From Daldinia sp. FL1419 (taxonomy: Eukaryota; Ascomycota; Sordariomycetes; Xylariales; Hypoxylaceae): DNA of 64,000 nt. Positions 24,401 through 35,231 of this stretch are shown here, piece after piece. The position numbers and the translations under genes are program-made. Under the pieces are notes generated by a model. That model did no database searches. It was given only the letters and a program-made list of their open reading frames with translations, and was not told the origin of the DNA. Each line of letters starts with the position of its first letter. The first letter of the stretch is position 1. The DNA is taken from positions 186,001-250,000 of the forward strand of contig MU623351.1 of NCBI GenBank assembly GCA_025201765.1. Reading direction: 5' to 3'.

Positions 24401-25832
24401 ATACGGTACGGCAAAGAACCTGCTCAACCCGGTCTACGTGGTACAATAATCGATCGTGTAACTGGTTTTGACGTTGCTTTTACCTTCAGGTGTCACGCAC
24501 CCCGCATAGGTTCCCCCCTGTGAAGAGCTGGATAAATTAAATAACTTGCAGATATTTAATATGCGGCTCCCGGCCATCGTTTGTATAACTTCATCTCATT
24601 ACGTACGAGATTCACAATCTCTATACACTTATACGACGCGGCAACTAATTGCGCGTTGTTATGGTGAGTCTTGCCGTTAATTTATTAAACAGGGGCGAAG
24701 AGGTTGGCTGCATTTCAACACTTTGATTTTTGTCGTTGGCGGCCCGGAGATGGCCGCTATAAGTGGCGATTTTAAGGCCTTGCGTTCCTACCGCTGTAGT
24801 AGTAACAATATGGAAGAAAGGTGTTCATTTCTGAAGACGTCAAACACCCAGAATGTGTTTGAAGTGATCGCCATGGCATTCTCATTCAAAAAACTGATTT
24901 CTAACCCACGTAGATTAATCAGTAAGCGAATTGATCGGCCGGTAAGTGATGAGATCGTCGGTGGGGACTAAAGAAGCTTAAAGAATTGACAGCTATGATC
25001 GTCAGGTCCCAATTCGAAAGTGTGAAACCGAAATAGGTGAGAAAGTGAGAGCAATTTCTTATTTCCCAAGGAGAATCTTGACATCATAGAGCATTTAATA
25101 ATTGCACTTAATGCCACATAAAGTCCCCATTGCTACCGATCCAGACTCGTTTCGAGGTCAATTCCTGGTGAGATCGATTCCCGACAAAGACGTTGTCAAA
25201 ATTGCGTAGCAGCACGCAAAGTCAGGGGTAGGTGGGCGGGAGCCAATCAGAATACGGGTCACACCTCCTTTATTATGACAGGCACAAAAGGTATTCCCCC
25301 CTATATGCCTTCAAGCCTATTCCGGTATTATAGGAACATCGTTCGGCTTCCGGACTCAATATCCGTCAATAAGCAGCAGAGCCTACTTACTAATCCAATG
25401 AGAATTCACGACCAAATGTTATCCACAAGAGGTTGTATTCCGGCAGTTTGAATTCATTGATCTATATTGAGCTGCTTCATTTAACGAGTCAACGACTCAT
25501 GATGTGTAAACTTGCTTTCTTGAGTGAACCGACGTCATCCCGCAGCTTTGGTAGTCTTCGTGTGGTAGGACAGGCATCTTGAACACTATTTCGAGAAAAT
25601 GAGAATACGAAAGGGTAAGGCGGTTGTAATTTCGACGAAGCACGCAATGTCGATCGACGATAAACTCGAAAGTGGGAAGAAGGACGCCGTAAAAAGTATA
25701 AATAGAGGACGTCGATCCCGTGAAAAATACTATTCTTCTATTCTTCATCAGCGGCAGCAGCGTATTCGATATAATCACCTCTTTCCAACGCTCTATTCAC
25801 CCTCAGTACCTTAGTTTCGACTCATCTTCAAC
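21465..25832. other. 4.4 kb gene-poor stretch
   Basis: I found no coding sequence that I could support on either strand. Small frames of 60-95 codons occur (for example 21991-22278 minus, 24723-24971 plus) without protein-like features or splice partners. Base composition is ordinary, not RIP-like. The last 150 bases contain a TATA box for the small secreted gene that follows. Confidence 0.5.
25697..25705 (+). promoter_or_regulatory. TATA box of the small secreted protein gene
   Basis: The canonical TATAAATAG lies about 135 bp upstream of the ATG at 25833 and precedes a pyrimidine-rich leader. Strong TATA boxes are common in highly expressed or induced fungal secreted-protein genes. Confidence 0.55.
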
Positions 25833-26510
25833 ATGAAGGCCTCACTTCTGACTCTCTTCGCTGTTGGCGGCTTCATTGCCACCAGCATTGCCAACCCCAT
25901 CAACGTTGAGACTAGCGTTGAGAAGCGCCAGGACATTGACGCCATCGAGACAAGCCTGGAGGCCCTGTACACTCAGATCCAGGAGCAGACTGCCAAGATC
26001 AGTGAGTAATTAGGGGAAAGGCCGATAGATATACCTAATGATCTAACAAGAACTTAGATGAGACTTTGACTCCTGTGGCTGATGGCGCCCCCGAGGCTGA
26101 TGCCACGGCGGCTGCCGAGTCTATTGCTCCTCAGCTTGACGCCATTGCGGACCTTCTTGACAAGTCTGCTACCATCGCCAAGCGCGCCATTGTTGAGGCC
26201 CGATTCGTCAAGGAGGACATCTTCAAGACCGTTTCTCTCATCCTCTTCGAGCTTCTCGGCACTGTGAAGTTCATCCTCATCAAGCTCGGTCTCGGTAAGG
26301 AGTTCTCACCCTTACGTGTTTTTACTCGTGTAACTAACACGGATAACACTAGGCCCCGTCTTAATTCACCTCGTGCCCCTCATCCTCGCCCTCGTTAAGC
26401 TTGTTAAGGCTCTTGACAAGGTGGTCGATGGACTTCTGATCGCGGTCAAGTTTATCGTTGACGACCTCCTCAAGGCTGTTGGCCTCGGTCTTCTGGGCCT
26501 CCTCCCCTAG
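25833..26510 (+). CDS. Small secreted protein with amphipathic helices
   Basis: The exons are 25833-26001, 26058-26294 and 26353-26510, 187 residues. A signal peptide (about residues 1-20, ending near SIAN) is followed by a propeptide-like stretch ending in Lys-Arg (VEKR|QD at about residue 32), a Kex2 site. The mature part has an acidic Ala-rich helix (residues 35-95), then long stretches of Leu/Ile/Val with regularly spaced Lys (residues 115-187), with no cysteine. The C-terminal half could form amphipathic or membrane-associating helices. I do not recognise a characterised family. Codon use is strongly biased to C-ending codons (GCC, CTC, AAG, ATC), unlike most neighbours, which suggests high expression. 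Confidence 0.82.
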
Positions 26511-27474
26511 ATGGCTAACGGATGACCTTGATCGAAGAAGTACTCACTTGACCGACATAGAGAGAAGTGAAGCATCTATTTTCCAATGGTTGCTGTCGCT
26601 GGCGTCGATATACATGTTTGGCGTCTTGGATGATTGTAGTCTCTTTCTATTGTACTTACGTTCTCTCAATAAGCTATTGACACAAACAAGGTCTTTTCGG
26701 TAGTTGATCCAAGAGTTGCCGAACAAAAGTGTTTACTTAATGAGCCACGAATAATGAAAAATATTGTCGTATCTGGTATGGTGCTAGTGAATCCGATTTC
26801 AGCTTTCCCGCGCCCCCTGAAGTTGAAATAGGTTACGCTATGATATTAATGTTGAGATTAAGTTCGTGAAGCGATGTTGAAATCCCAAAAGAGTGATCGA
26901 GGAGGTATATTGGGGGGTATTATAAGGGTAGTATAGTGGGGGTGTGGTAAGACAGGGATAGGATAACTGACACAACATCCCATCTTTTAATTGGTGCGCG
27001 GTCCTAGTGAAACTCGCCTTCCCCTGATGAGGAGATCTTCGTTGAGGCTCTTTGGCCTTACGCGACGTGGAAATTTCATAATTGACCAATAAGAAAAGAA
27101 GAATCTCGTGTCCATTTGGGGTCAATACCCCATTTACACCCCGTCAACTTTCAAACAAAAGTAACTGAAGCATCGTCGGATAGTTATGAGACGAAAGACG
27201 GCTAACTCGGCCTTGGTATTCGCCTGATGGTTCGAGGTTCTGCACCACCCCAGTGTCGATCGGCGGGTATGTCGTCGATAAAAAGCGTGAGAGATTTCCG
27301 TCTCAATGTGATCGACAGTCTTCTGCTCATCTATCACTTTTCGATTCGACTATCCTTCTGTGAAGGCGTTTTTGCTTTATCTTATTCGTTAATTCTTGCT
27401 GGTTGAGCTTTTCTCCCCTGTGCATATATACCCATACACCCATTAATACCAATACCTCTCTTCAAACCATCATC
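26511..27474. other. Intergenic region between two secreted-protein genes
   Basis: No gene is seen. The 3' part is pyrimidine-rich and contains a TATATA element near 27424-27430, about 50 bp upstream of the next ATG. Confidence 0.5.
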
Positions 27475-28128
27475 ATGCGTACCTCATTCTCTATCGCCGC
27501 CCTTCTTGTTGGCACCGCAGTCGCAGCACCTATCATCCCCTTCGTCACTACAACTGCTGTAATTCCGTTAGAAGATGATACCGCCGGCGCATTGAGCACG
27601 GCCTCAGAGGTTAGCCGACGACAGAGCGCCAAGCAAGCCTGCTTCGTCGTCGGTAGCAAGACACTACCCCAAGAAGTCGCCGATATTGCTGATAGTCTGG
27701 CTTCAACCGTTACGTGCGACAAGTCTGCTAAGACTATCGCTGGTGTGCCCGACGTCACATCGGGATCTACAACTTTCTCGTCCGTCGACTTTAGCCAGTC
27801 CAAGCAGAGTGGACTCCAGTTCGCGCTGTCGCAGTTCGCAACGGCCGAGCCCCTCGCCAGTACTGACCTAAAGAAATTCCAAGATATGCTCAACGTATAC
27901 CAGGCCACCGAAGCCGGTATCCGTAGCGTCGGAGGTTCCTTGGCCATTAAGGTCCCCAAATTTTTCCTCGAGATGCAGGTATCGCGTATCCAAACCGCCC
28001 AAGGAAACCCGCCCACCGCTGCTGGGCTCCAAGTCGACCACCTCCGTGACAAGGTCCTGAAGAATGCACCTAAGGAGTCTGCCGACCTGCTAAACCAGGT
28101 CAAGCAGCTCGCGACGCAGCTCAATTAG
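27475..28128 (+). CDS. Small secreted protein, fungal conserved family
   Basis: This is an intronless frame of 217 residues from ATG 27475; upstream in-frame sequence lacks a better start with a signal peptide. Residues 1-19 form the signal peptide (ending AVAA). A prosegment ends at the dibasic SRR|Q site near residue 49, a likely Kex2 cleavage. The mature protein of about 168 residues has two cysteines (in KQACFVV and VTCDKS), which probably pair. The SGSTTFSSVDFS, SVGGSLAIKVPKFFLEMQVSRIQTA and C-terminal amphipathic helix segments recur in uncharacterised fungal small secreted proteins. The function is unknown. Strong C-ending codon bias matches the preceding secreted gene. Confidence 0.85.
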   Translation: MRTSFSIAALLVGTAVAAPIIPFVTTTAVIPLEDDTAGALSTASEVSRRQSAKQACFVVGSKTLPQEVADIADSLASTVTCDKSAKTIAGVPDVTSGSTTFSSVDFSQSKQSGLQFALSQFATAEPLASTDLKKFQDMLNVYQATEAGIRSVGGSLAIKVPKFFLEMQVSRIQTAQGNPPTAAGLQVDHLRDKVLKNAPKESADLLNQVKQLATQLN

Positions 28129-28335
28129 AAGACTCGAAGGATTAATGGTTGTACTGAAAAGTACTAATATTTGTACAATCGCATTATTCGCAAGACGCGA
28201 TCCCGGCAGATTTAGCTAGGAAACGTTTATAATGAGTATTTCAGGGAGATTTATATTGTCCGTATACCTGTGCCCGATTTCGTCTACTGGAGTCTATGTA
28301 AGAAGCTCTATATCTACCCGTGACCTTGTATATGA

Positions 28336-30518
28336 TTAAATATTCGGTGATAGTAAGTCGTATTTAACGCATCTCTCGACCTGCGTGGAAACGTTTAGTG
28401 TTGCAACTTCGGCGGAGTGGTAGGACGCTAGACTTACGTCTTCTATACTGGCTTGCATAAATCGTCTCGCTTCTAATCCTGCCCAGACGAAGAACATCGA
28501 AAAATCGCCGCCCTTTATCATTTGGGCTCCACCTTGCGTACCTAGTTGCCTGAGGATCGGTAACGAACTGCTCAGTAGATCCACGTTGGGATCGAGACTA
28601 CGACCAATACCTTCGAGAAGTAGGATACTGATGACAACATTGACGAAGTCGCCTTCTAGTCTCACGTGATGCTGTCTGACCATATCTAGAACTTGTTGCA
28701 GGATATCTCCGATTTTTACGCTGCCTAAAGCGAGAGTCGAGCTCTTGACGTTAAGAACGAGGTGTTGCATCTTCAGGGCGAAGACTTCCTTGTCAATAAC
28801 CGCATCGGGCTGGCGGCAACGCTCGCACATTAGATGGCCTGCTTTGTATCCGTCAAATTCGGCAACAGCGCGGAAGAGGTCTAAAAAGTTGCGACGATTT
28901 GTCGCATTAAGCTCTGTAACAAGCCCAGTGTCGATGAATATTAGCTGTGGTCTGAAGCCTTCCTCATCGATCTTCTTCAGCTCCGCTTCCCAGGCCGCGA
29001 AATCCCTCCGTTTGCGGTAAGGACGAAGTCGCGCGAGGACTTCTTCGGTCACATCGGCTTGCTCTTGAGGGTGAGATTTCCGGCCGTCGCTGGACTGGCG
29101 CAAACTAAGGTCAGGTGTATGTGCCTGATAGAAGCGAACCATAATATTACCAGGATGTAAGTCAGCGTGCACAAAGTTATCGATTAACAGCATGCGCAAA
29201 AAGGCGTCGAGGCCCTCTTGTGAGATATCCCGTTGAAATACTCCGCCACCATTCTCTAAGAAATCAGCTAGGGGCATCCCTTGTGCGAATTCTTCAATTA
29301 AAACCTCGCGGGTAGTAAACTCCAAGTAAGGAAAAGGGAACCAAGCTGTTGATCGATCTTTAAAATTTCTTCGGAACTTGGCAAGATTAGCAGCTTCTAT
29401 ACGTAAGTCAAGCTGCAATTTCATCATTTCTCCAAATTGCGTAACCTCGTCGGGAAGAGACAGCCACTCGATGGTGGGTATGGCGTTAAGTGCCGAAGCG
29501 AAGAAGCCCATTATACGAAGGTCGCGCCGAACAGTTCGTTCGACCCGCGGATGCAATACCTTAACGGCAACATAAGAAGAGGGGACACGTTTTGGCACAC
29601 TCTTTAAGACCGTGTCGACCTTGTGTCGAACCTGTCGTCTAAGATTGCTGCGAGTCTCCAAGACGTCGACGTCACCCGGCGCAGCAAAATCCGGCTTTAA
29701 TTTTGCCTTGTACACCTGCGCGATTGCTCCTACGCCGAGGGGGGTCTGTTCAAATTCTTCAAAAATATCCTCAAATCTTCTTCCGTCGAATGCCTTTTCT
29801 ACGATCCGCATCGTCGCATCTAGGGAATGAGCGGGTGCATTGGAATGTAATTTAGCCATAATATCACACATTTCGGTGGGGAATATATCGGTTCTCGAGG
29901 CTGCCCATTGTCCAAGCTTCATTGTCTATATGTTAATTCGAATATCGGGACACCACCGGTTGAGCGTGGGCATACCTTGATAAATGCTGGACCAGCTGTC
30001 TCCATGGCCTTAACAAGAAAGTTGTACCACCATAATGTCCCAGACCTTTCATTATCACGATGCGCTTGGCGAGTCCCGATCCATATCGCCGGTACAGACA
30101 ATATGACCGGTATGAATATAAATACCAATTCGATGAATCGTACACCGGTGCAAAGAGGTTCCCAAAAATAAGAGTCCAAGAATATAATTAGAGTATGACC
30201 CAAGCGGTAAACCCCCCTCTCATCGTCGCGAACTGTTTTTCTTAACTCTTCGCGTGATACCTCCAGCATCCGTCCTTCCGTCGTTTTTTCCGTATCCCCA
30301 TTGTCGTCTTCAGATAGCTTAACAAAAAGAGCGGTTGCAAGGGTGGCATTCGCCGTAGCCGTGAGTACTCGCCCATTAAACTGAGCGCGTTTCCGCGGAG
30401 GAGGATGCTGGATTCGAGCCCGAAATGTCGAATGCCATTGGGCAATGTTCGCGGAAGTTTTCGGAGCGTGGAGAGCTCGGCGAGCGCAGAACCGACTAAA
30501 GAAAATGACCAGTCGCAT
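28336..30518 (-). CDS. UbiB/ABC1 atypical kinase-like protein (ADCK2/Cqd1-like)
   Basis: The exons are complement(29976-30518) and complement(28336-29916), 707 residues. The N-terminus is basic and Arg-rich (FCARRALHAPK), consistent with a mitochondrial presequence, and a hydrophobic helix lies near residues 128-150. The UbiB core follows: the KxGQ motif (KLGQW), GVGAIAQVY in place of the alanine-rich loop, VAVKV with the ATP-binding Lys, HADLHPGNIMV, and IDTG for the metal-binding Asp. UbiB proteins of the inner mitochondrial membrane act in coenzyme Q production or distribution; yeast Cqd1 and human ADCK2 are the closest by architecture (my inference). Of two possible acceptors in the intron (29917-29975), the one chosen gives the family's FIKLGQW junction. 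The alternative, six bases upstream, would insert Thr-Met. Confidence 0.88.
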
Positions 30519-31145
30519 ATCTGGGGAACCTATTATTTATAAAGGAGGATAATATTTGATTGGCATGTTGGGCAATCCCATGGAGTATTATCTAATTTCT
30601 TATGATTATTTGGCTGAATTAATAAAAAAAAATAAAAAAAGAGGAAACTCAGTATCGTTGACGCATGTGAGATGAATAGCGCAGTACAAAAAATCGCGTG
30701 GTTCGGAAAGCCACTGCAAGCAACGGGTATGACGGGTGTGACGTAGTAGATCTACGTTATTGGACTTGAGCTACGGATTTGTACCTACCAAGTATTACTG
30801 GTAAAACTCCGGCATTCATTCGAATTGCTTGATGAGAATTATCGATACTTCTAAGCATATGGGTATTACATAATAGTTTCGGATTTTCTCCCATTGCCCC
30901 GGTCATCACATGGATTCGGCGTTTCCCGCAACTGAGTCAGCCTTATAAGTCGACGCGGCAAAAGAAGGAAAAAAAAAAAGGTTAGGAAAGTTGAAGACAA
31001 TAAACTCCCTCAGTATCAACAATTCAAATTTTATTCCGAATTCCAATCGCAAGCAATCTTATACCTTACACACTTGCTCGTCATTCTATAGTGGTCTTTT
31101 ACTCTTCATACTTTCACCCCCTTATAAAGTCAATTATAAATAATC
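30519..31145. other. Divergent promoter region of two mitochondrial genes
   Basis: This 627 bp lies between head-to-head genes for a UbiB-like protein and cytochrome c heme lyase and presumably drives both. An A-rich run near 30628-30640 and CT-rich leader sequence before 31146 are visible. No gene is seen. Confidence 0.5.
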
Positions 31146-32276
31146 ATGGGTTGGTTTTGGGCAGACGGTCCTCAGGTTAAAGCCCAAGCGCAACCTTTAT
31201 CGCATCGATCGTTTGGATCCCAAGATGGCGGGAGGTCACCCCCTGTAAGTCATATCTAAGCCCCTGAATTACGTACATGTGAATGTATTCTAACCATCCT
31301 CGTCATATTTAGCCAGGTTGTCCAATGCACAAACACCAAAAGTCTGCCGATGCGTTGACTTCTCCCCCAGCGGCCTGCCCAGTAAAGCACACCCCCGATG
31401 CTGCCGAACCTCCTTCGGCGTGCCCCGTGCCCCACGAGGCCAGGAGAAATTGGACAGAGGAGCGCGATTCACAATCGACATTTTCCAAATTAAATCCTCT
31501 GAATTATATGTTCCGCGACCTTTCACAAGCACCCGCCCCAGATCAAACACACGCTCTCCCCACTTCTCGCGAACCTTCAACTATTCCCAGAGGCGATGGC
31601 GACGGCAATTGGGAGTACCCATCTCCCCAGCAGATGTACAACGCTCTCCTACGAAAGGGCTATACAGACACAGACGTTACTGCAGTGGAGAGTATGGTGA
31701 GCGTGCATAACTTCTTGAACGAGGGTGCATGGGCCGAAATTATGGACTGGGAGAAGAGATTTGCGGGTGGTTTATATAAGGGATGGCGCTTGTGCAGTCG
31801 TGGTGAACACAATTTCGAGAATATGGCGAAGAAATACGGATACGACAAGGAGATAGAGAATCTAAGCCCCAGTCTCGTGCGATTCCAAGGGCGACCAAAG
31901 GACATGACACCAAAGGCTACGATGTTCCAAGTCATGGGTTGGATCTACCCTGCAGCATTCGGGTAAGACCCTAATAATATTATTGACATAAACCAAAACT
32001 GACCGACTCTTTAGCACCGAGCCACCCTTCGATCGACATGATTGGTATGTATCCAGAGACGTAGATGGCCAGCGAAAAGAAGTTCGTTACATTATCGACT
32101 ACTACTCCGGACCACCCGAGCCTACGGGAGAGCCCGTGTTTTTCCTCGACGTTCGACCTGCCATAACCCCGACTGGAGCAGCTGAGAGGGCATTAAGATG
32201 GGGATGCGACGTGTGGTGGAAGGCGATAGGGGGTGATGCTCGGGAAGAAGAAAAACTAAGGAAAATGAAAGGATAA
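31146..32276 (+). CDS. CYC3: Holocytochrome c synthase (cytochrome c heme lyase)
   Basis: The exons are 31146-31244, 31313-31962 and 32015-32276, 336 residues. The enzyme attaches heme covalently to the CxxCH motif of apocytochrome c in the mitochondrial intermembrane space. Three Cys-Pro heme-regulatory-type motifs occur in the N-terminal part at C36, C55 and C70. The conserved core follows: NWEYPSPQQMYNALLRKG, VSVHNFLNEGAWAEIMDWE, FQGRPKDMTPKA, then PFDRHDWYVSR and the DYYSGPPEPTGEPVFFLDVRPA block near the C-terminus. MGWFWAD at the start is typical of the family. A cytochrome c1-specific paralogue (Cyt2 type) cannot be fully excluded. It is transcribed away from the UbiB-like gene. Confidence 0.93.
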
Positions 32277-33620
32277 AGCAGTTGTCTAAGCGATGACTAC
32301 GACTACGACTACGACTACGACTACGACTATATCTCAAGTCGATTAGGCACGGAGTTTTGGCTTATTATTTTGGATGTACTATAAGGGAAGGCTCGATGAT
32401 TCTTACGGCACTTGGCGACGCATCATGATTCCTCTGATTCACGAAGTATTGGCTTTCTTCTGTATCATAGTTCGTAGCCTTCTCTACTATCCCCTCTTCA
32501 GTTAAAGAGTTGGTGTAATAGACTACAGGTCTGACTGACAGACCGCTCTAACAAACGAACCATGTCAATCCTTCATTGACACAGTAAGAAAGCTGGTAAG
32601 CTGAGATGACTTAACAGACTTCAGGCCTCATAATACATCTCCATCAATAACGCTGTCCTACATCATGTTTCAGGGTGGGAGATGCTAATAAGCCGGGTAA
32701 ATCGACGCGATCTAGCAACTCTGTGAACACTACAGCTAGGTCTTTTCTATGTCTCTATTCCTGTTTCAAGACACATGCTGCGGGGCGAATATTCGGTTGA
32801 ATTTATTAATAATTAAAAATCACTCTGATTATCGTTCCGATCCCTCGTCTCGTCGCATTCCCCGCAGATTCGCTTACATGCATCCCTCGATTCCCGTGGC
32901 ATATTTAGATCCTACCAAGATCCTTCAACGTGTCCAGTTCCGAAAGATGGTAGCAACCTGCGGGAATTCGTGCATATTTAAGTGTCGCCTGAAAGCCATT
33001 GGTCTTCTTGAATGCACAGGTTGATCCCATGCGCTACTATGCTTTTATAGTCTTCCAATTGTAACTAGTTTGTTCAAGGTGCGGTTTGCCGTACAGAATA
33101 TTTGGCGCCTTAACTGGTTCATGCAAATGAAAGTCTACTCGATTCGATATACAGTAATACGTAAGCCTATCCTTGAGCTATCCCCCCGGTTTACGCAGAA
33201 TCGAATTCACATAGCAAAGTCCTATGCGTACTCGCGATATTGACCAAACAGACTGAATCGGTACCGTCTTGCACTCAACAAACCGAAATCATATTACCGT
33301 CTCCTAATGCTGCAACTGACATACCACAACTTGCTTAAATGGAACGTTCAAAGTTGGTTGGGGAATTATAAAATCACGACTCTGGACGAGCTCTGGATAG
33401 GACTCTTGGCGCTAGAAGCCTTCTTGATCACAGGAGTTCTTGGCCTACGGGCCTTGGAAGCAATAGGTTGGAGGGCACATAAGTCGGGGTGGATTAGATC
33501 TGATAGCATACATTCATATTAGTTATACAATATAGACAGTTCACAATGAGGCACAACACCATCCTATACGCAAATTGACCCATCACTAGAATACGCCCGC
33601 AATCCAACCAGCGTATATCA
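32277..33620. other. Intergenic region with a GACTAC microsatellite
   Basis: Besides the repeat at 32295-32330, I see no supportable gene. Frames at 32749-33024 and 33307-33522 on plus have no recognisable features. Confidence 0.45.
32295..32330 (+). repeat. (GACTAC)6 hexanucleotide microsatellite
   Basis: Six tandem units lie 18 bp after the heme lyase stop codon, in the presumed 3' untranslated region; the last unit ends in T instead of C. It is likely length-variable between isolates. Confidence 0.9.
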
Positions 33621-34238
33621 TCAACGATCCGTCCAAGGAACACCAACGCTTCGGTCTGGCTTGCCTTGTCTTCTGCACATCCTCTGGTAGACCCCCAAGC
33701 GCTGCTCAAAGTCATCAACCAAAAAAGTCATCATGCTCAGTACAGCCATTTTTGTCTCCCTTGGGAACGCATGTAAACGACCATTTGGTAAGATCCTAAT
33801 CATCATCATTGTATCGTCTTCTTTGCTATGCTCGTCTAAAGCGCAGAAGTACTCAGTCTCCCATGTGATATCCTCAGGTGTGCCGGACAAGTAAGCCGCG
33901 CAATCTTCTAGCGTCTTCCCAAGGAAAGGGGATATATATGAATCGGGAACTGCAGTGGTGCCGCCGGTGGTCAATATGCGCTGCTCATCCCCGACTCCTA
34001 CATAACATCGGGGTGGACCACAGGAGTAGGGGCTTGATGTGTCTGGGATAGACACTACAATAAAAACGGAACGGCCGTCGTTCGCTTCTGTGGTCCGGCG
34101 GAGAACATCGTTGAGATACTACCTTATAAGTTGGATGGATTTGACTTATAGTGTCATAGGCTTGGTCCTACTCACGTCGTTGTCAATATTCTCGGAGAGA
34201 ACGAAGAGTGCATATGGAGGAATCGCGGCGCCAGCCAT
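33621..34238 (-). CDS. Hypothetical protein, two exons
   Basis: The exons are complement(34176-34238) and complement(33621-34118), with a phased 57-bp intron (GTGAGT...AAGGTAG), 186 residues. I do not recognise the family. The N-terminal segment AIPPYALFVLSENI and the later NDGRSVFIVVSIPDTSS look like two beta strands. A Gly/Thr-rich turn (ILTTGGTTAVPDSYIS), an acidic region (EDITWETEYFCALDEHSKEDD) and a basic helical C-terminus (residues 140-180) follow. There is no signal peptide. A second ATG 11 bases upstream leads to a stop, so 34238 is the start. Even amino-acid composition across the splice junction supports a real gene, but no homologue is known to me. Confidence 0.6.
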
Positions 34239-35231
34239 TGCTAGCCATTACCCCGCGGTGTATCCGACTTGAGCGAAAGACTTATTAAGAAATATTTCAT
34301 TCTCCAAAATTTCAACCATCTATAGATTATAAAACAGTGGTTACTTCTCATTGGTAATGTCGGCTTTGATTCTAATTCGATACATGATACGGCCTTTTGG
34401 TTATTGGGACGCATGTAATTCGTTACTAGTCCGCTAGGTTAAAGCAATAAGCAAACGTTACCCCTTAAAGATACCATAGACTTATTGTCTATACTCAACT
34501 CTTAGCTACATGGGTAAGTTAATTATAATGATAACAATAGTATACAATTGTGAGTCTTAACGCAAAGGAGCACCGGGGTTATATATAGTATTGCTTTTTT
34601 ACCCCGCCATAAGCTCTTCGATCCCGTATCTTGAGGTGGGAAACGGGGCCACGCCACCTCCCGCTTGACAAGGAATATAGGTATCTACCCATTTAATATA
34701 TCTTCTCTTAAGCTTCTATAATCGCTGCTCTTTAGCCTTTTCGTTTACGCATATTACTTGGCACCCTCGGTAGTAACCATCGTCGGATGTGGTTACACGA
34801 CGCTGGGTCTGGAATTCTGCTCGTGATTCGGTCAAAGCCAGAGCGGCCGAAACGTTGTGGGGAAATACCGTTTGAAGCGCGAGAGACGCGAGGAACTCGA
34901 TCTGCGCTTCCAATCAGGGCAGCAATTGGAAACCGAGCCCACGCACTAGATCGCGTAGCATGCATCGTTTAGGACTATTCTGTAATGCTGACGGAGTAGA
35001 TACATAGTCATCGGATCGCGATTAAGCGCGACGATATCATCCTATAGGCTATAGGTAGGTAGGTATCTACTTAATCCTATCGTCGCGACCTGCCAGGAGT
35101 CAGATCATGTTAAATATAAACCTCCTTTCACATTGTTATTTTAGTGTAATCATTTTTAATTGTCTTCATAAATATCCATTGCTATTGTATAAAGAGGATA
35201 TTGTCACTGTCTTAGATCTACCATCGACGTC
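34239..35231. other. Divergent intergenic region
   Basis: It lies between the hypothetical gene (minus) and the amidohydrolase (plus). A TAGGTAGGTAGGTA run sits at 35052-35065. No gene is supported. Confidence 0.5.

Noticed and set aside
27462..28124. 220-codon minus-strand frame opposite the secreted protein
   Set aside because: It is a shadow of the strongly codon-biased plus-strand gene. It has no family features and no sensible start context.
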